Positions 32,420 to 34,273 of a stretch of DNA of 34,273 bases are shown piece after piece. A program made the position numbers and the translations under genes. The notes under the pieces were generated by a model that was given only the letters and a program-made list of their open reading frames with translations, was not told where the DNA came from and searched no databases. Position 1 is the stretch's first letter. Each line of letters begins with the position of its first letter. The DNA is from an uncultured Verrucomicrobiales bacterium (GTDB taxonomy: Bacteria; Verrucomicrobiota; Verrucomicrobiia; Verrucomicrobiales; Akkermansiaceae), in contig CAJXVQ010000009.1 in the NCBI GenBank assembly GCA_913060685.1, positions 1 to 34,273 on the forward strand, given 5' to 3'.

Positions 32420-33823
32420 CTAGAACCCGGTTATTCTGAACCGGGACAACAGCTGGTCATCATCCGAAGCAAGATATCCCAAAGAGCCGTCATCGAGGAA
32501 CACGACACCCTGAACTTTTGGGTGGGTCGCCCTGATTTCGCCATCGACCACAATCGAAACACCTTTCTTAGTCCCGATAAGATAGCAATAACGAGCACTA
32601 TCAGGGCTAAAGTTGAATCCATCGACCGCGATAAATTCTCCGGCAGGGCCAAATTTCCCGTCGACAACCCAACGGGAGGGTCCCCTCTTCCCCACAGGGT
32701 AGGCGAGCCGCTTCGAATCCGGGCTAAACCGGGGTGCCTCTATCCTATGGCCTGGTGGTAAGTTCACTGACACTGCTTTTTCGTTCAGCCAAAGAGCCAT
32801 CTTGGCATCGCGAATCCCAACAAAGGCGAGCTGCTTTCCGGCCGGGCTGAAGGTGAGAGTGCCGTCGACAAGATCGTTAATCGCGAACGGTAGAGAGGTC
32901 TTTCTTACAATGGAGCGTTTCCCGTCCGGATACGCCATGTAGGCGAAGTCGGACCCGTCCGGGGAAAAGACGAAGTCGATGCCGAGATTTTGGTAGGCCG
33001 GTTCCGGCTTTCCATTGACGACAATACGCGTGAGAGTGCCATTAAACTGACTGTAGGCAAAATGCTGGCTGTCGGCGCTGAAGTCCAAGCCGAACTTGGG
33101 AGGTTGGGCCGCCTTGCCCCGGGCGTTGATCAGCGCACCGAAGCCCGACGAAATACTCATCGAGACTCCGACGCTCCAACCGCCAGGTTTACCATCTTGC
33201 ACAATCCGCATCTTCCTTTCAGCTTTCAACCACTCGACATAAACGAGCCGCTTCGAATCAGGACTAAAGGCGGGGGCGGCATCATAGGGGATCGGCTTTC
33301 CAGACCCCTTGGCGGGGACGGCTTTTCCATCCACGACAAGGATGCTGCCATTCGCGACATAGGCGTGGCGTTTGCCATCTTCACTGAAGGCAAATGAGGT
33401 GGGGGTAAGCTTCTGAAAGGAGGGACCCTCGACTCCATTGATGACCCAGCGCCACTTGTTGTCCTTTTGGGCACAATACGCGACCGATTTTCCGTTTGCG
33501 CTGAAAAGCGGGGTCTCTTCCCTGATTTTGGAGTAGCGTGGTCCCTCCTTCCCGTCGACCCTCACGGAAAAGCCGTCGTGCAAGGCACCACTCAGGGCGG
33601 CGGCCCGACAACCATTCCGGGTAAAGGAATAAGCCACCGAGATAATTCCCGCAGCGGGGGGATTTGCGTCCACGACCGTCTTCTTTACCTCCGCTCCCTC
33701 CCAATTTTCGGCGCTGGCTGTAGACGCTGTCGAACAGCACACTGTAACGGCAAACAAAAGGCGACCCAATGACCGGATAGATGAGGGGGACTTAACTATA
33801 AATTTATTATATGATATTTTCAT
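32420..33823 (-). CDS. Secreted WD40/TolB-like beta-propeller protein
   Basis: The ATG at 33821-33823 is preferred: it gives MKISYNKFIVKSPSSIRSLG followed by LLFAVTVCCSTASTASA, a signal peptide, on a 467-aa protein. The frame continues upstream without a better start. About eight repeats of the form FSPDSKRLAY are visible (FSANGKSVAY, FSEDGKRHAY, FSPDSKRLVY, FSADSQHFAY, FSPDGSDFAY, FSPAGKQLAF, FSPDSKRLAY, FSPDSARYCY). They alternate with a second repeat, WVVDGK-GP or IVVNGKPEP. This gives a TolB/WD40-like propeller. No enzyme motif is seen. Upstream sequence is AT-rich and could hold its promoter. Confidence 0.85.
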   Translation of the reverse strand: MKISYNKFIVKSPSSIRSLGRLLFAVTVCCSTASTASAENWEGAEVKKTVVDANPPAAGIISVAYSFTRNGCRAAALSGALHDGFSVRVDGKEGPRYSKIREETPLFSANGKSVAYCAQKDNKWRWVINGVEGPSFQKLTPTSFAFSEDGKRHAYVANGSILVVDGKAVPAKGSGKPIPYDAAPAFSPDSKRLVYVEWLKAERKMRIVQDGKPGGWSVGVSMSISSGFGALINARGKAAQPPKFGLDFSADSQHFAYSQFNGTLTRIVVNGKPEPAYQNLGIDFVFSPDGSDFAYMAYPDGKRSIVRKTSLPFAINDLVDGTLTFSPAGKQLAFVGIRDAKMALWLNEKAVSVNLPPGHRIEAPRFSPDSKRLAYPVGKRGPSRWVVDGKFGPAGEFIAVDGFNFSPDSARYCYLIGTKKGVSIVVDGEIRATHPKVQGVVFLDDGSLGYLASDDDQLLSRFRITGF

Positions 33824-34224
33824 CTTATGGTAAAAATTTAACTCGAATCGAATAGTATTTAAAAGTCTGAAATCACATGATCCCGAGGTATTTCGTTGCC
33901 CGGATTTCCCATCCACACTTCGGACAGTTGTCTGAACACATCAACAAGCTCGGATAAGCTTGGATCATTCCATTCGAAGTCGTTCTCATTCTACCGGGGT
34001 TCGTCACCAGCACCGATCCTGCTTGTGAGCGTTGTCGATGATGTGGCCGCGAGCAAATCGTCTGTCATCTTAAACGCCCCTCGGCCCCGACAGAAGCCAT
34101 AGCAGCGTTTAATATGCGGGGGCTGGGTTTTACCTTTGGGGTTGTACTTCGAGCGACGAGCGACGAGCGATTCTACTCTTGGCCCAACAAATTTCGGTCG
34201 AAAAATTAGCGAGCAGATGAAAGA
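33824..34224. other. 401-base terminal stretch without a supported gene
   Basis: Upstream of the propeller gene and up to the adapter. It contains a short tandem repeat of GAGCGAC (34151-34170, almost three copies). The one minus-strand frame of note (about 33991-34239) begins inside the adapter with MYKRQ and is not a gene. Confidence 0.5.
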
Positions 34225-34273
34225 CTGTCTCTTATACACATCTCCGAGCCCACGAGACCGAGGCTGATCTCGT
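34225..34273 (-). other. Tn5 mosaic end and Nextera i7 adapter (not genomic)
   Basis: CTGTCTCTTATACACATCT at 34225-34243 (reverse complement of the mosaic end), CCGAGCCCACGAGAC at 34244-34258, index CGAGGCTG at 34259-34266 (matches N710 as I remember it) and ATCTCGT at 34267-34273. Confidence 0.98.

Noticed and set aside
33991-34239. Minus-strand open frame of 82 codons starting MYKRQ
   Set aside because: Its start codon lies in the right-hand adapter and nothing in it resembles a known protein.

Overview
The window is a 34.2-kb contig whose two ends are not genomic. Positions 1-49 and 34225-34273 are Illumina Nextera (Tn5) adapter sequence with their index bases. Everything between them looks like a chromosomal fragment of a member of the Verrucomicrobiota (PVC group). 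The assignment rests on gene content typical of that group: a DUF1549/DUF1553 protein paired with a DUF1501 protein, two DUF6288-type proteins with HEAT repeats, a secreted ThuA-like protein, a Tat-exported Gfo/Idh/MocA protein, and a secreted protein with calcium-binding DxDxDG repeats. The coding DNA is moderately GC-rich, genes rarely have a clear Shine-Dalgarno site, and glycyl-tRNA synthetase is of the single-chain alpha2 type. Genus and species cannot be read from this.

Layout. 50-6991 (+): a tight four-gene secreted-protein cluster, with a 5'-truncated DUF6288 protein, a sialate O-acetylesterase-like SASA esterase, a second full-length DUF6288 protein and a ThuA-like protein. 7183-8580 (+): glycyl-tRNA synthetase with a leader hairpin and a clear terminator. 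8796-12254 (-): DNA polymerase III alpha (dnaE) with a plausible promoter. 12461-13729 (+): an exported PQQ-type beta-propeller. 13992-18489 (-): an SLC13/DASS transporter, a 190-bp inverted-repeat element, a secreted rhodanese and a large secreted protein. 18639-22086 (-): a four-gene sugar-catabolism operon (HPS/KGPDC-like decarboxylase-superfamily enzyme, zinc-type dehydrogenase, SDR, TIM-barrel sugar isomerase/epimerase). 22317-27863 (+): DUF1549/1553, DUF1501 and Gfo/Idh/MocA genes, transcribed away from the sugar operon. 28199-30514: a small tRNA-Gly-flanked island. 30865-32272 (+): nrdR, an unrecognised gene and a HIT hydrolase. 32420-33823 (-): a secreted WD40/TolB-like propeller.

The most unusual region is 28199-30514. 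An intact tRNA-Gly(GCC) gene (minus strand, 30440-30514) and its terminator are repeated 2197 bp away as a tRNA 3'-half plus terminator (28199-28287, 85 of 89 bases identical). The repeat stops exactly at the edge of the anticodon loop, which is a classic integrase crossover position. Between the repeats lie an intact Fic AMP-transferase gene and a TOTE-type archaeo-eukaryotic-primase (AEP) gene that loses family resemblance and ends at the right repeat. The genes between the repeats look visibly more AT-rich than their neighbours. No integrase remains, so this reads as a decayed integrative element carrying a likely conflict/defence cargo. The sugar operon is the second candidate for new biology: an HPS-like enzyme without its usual isomerase partner, beside a dehydrogenase in which all four structural-zinc cysteines are replaced.
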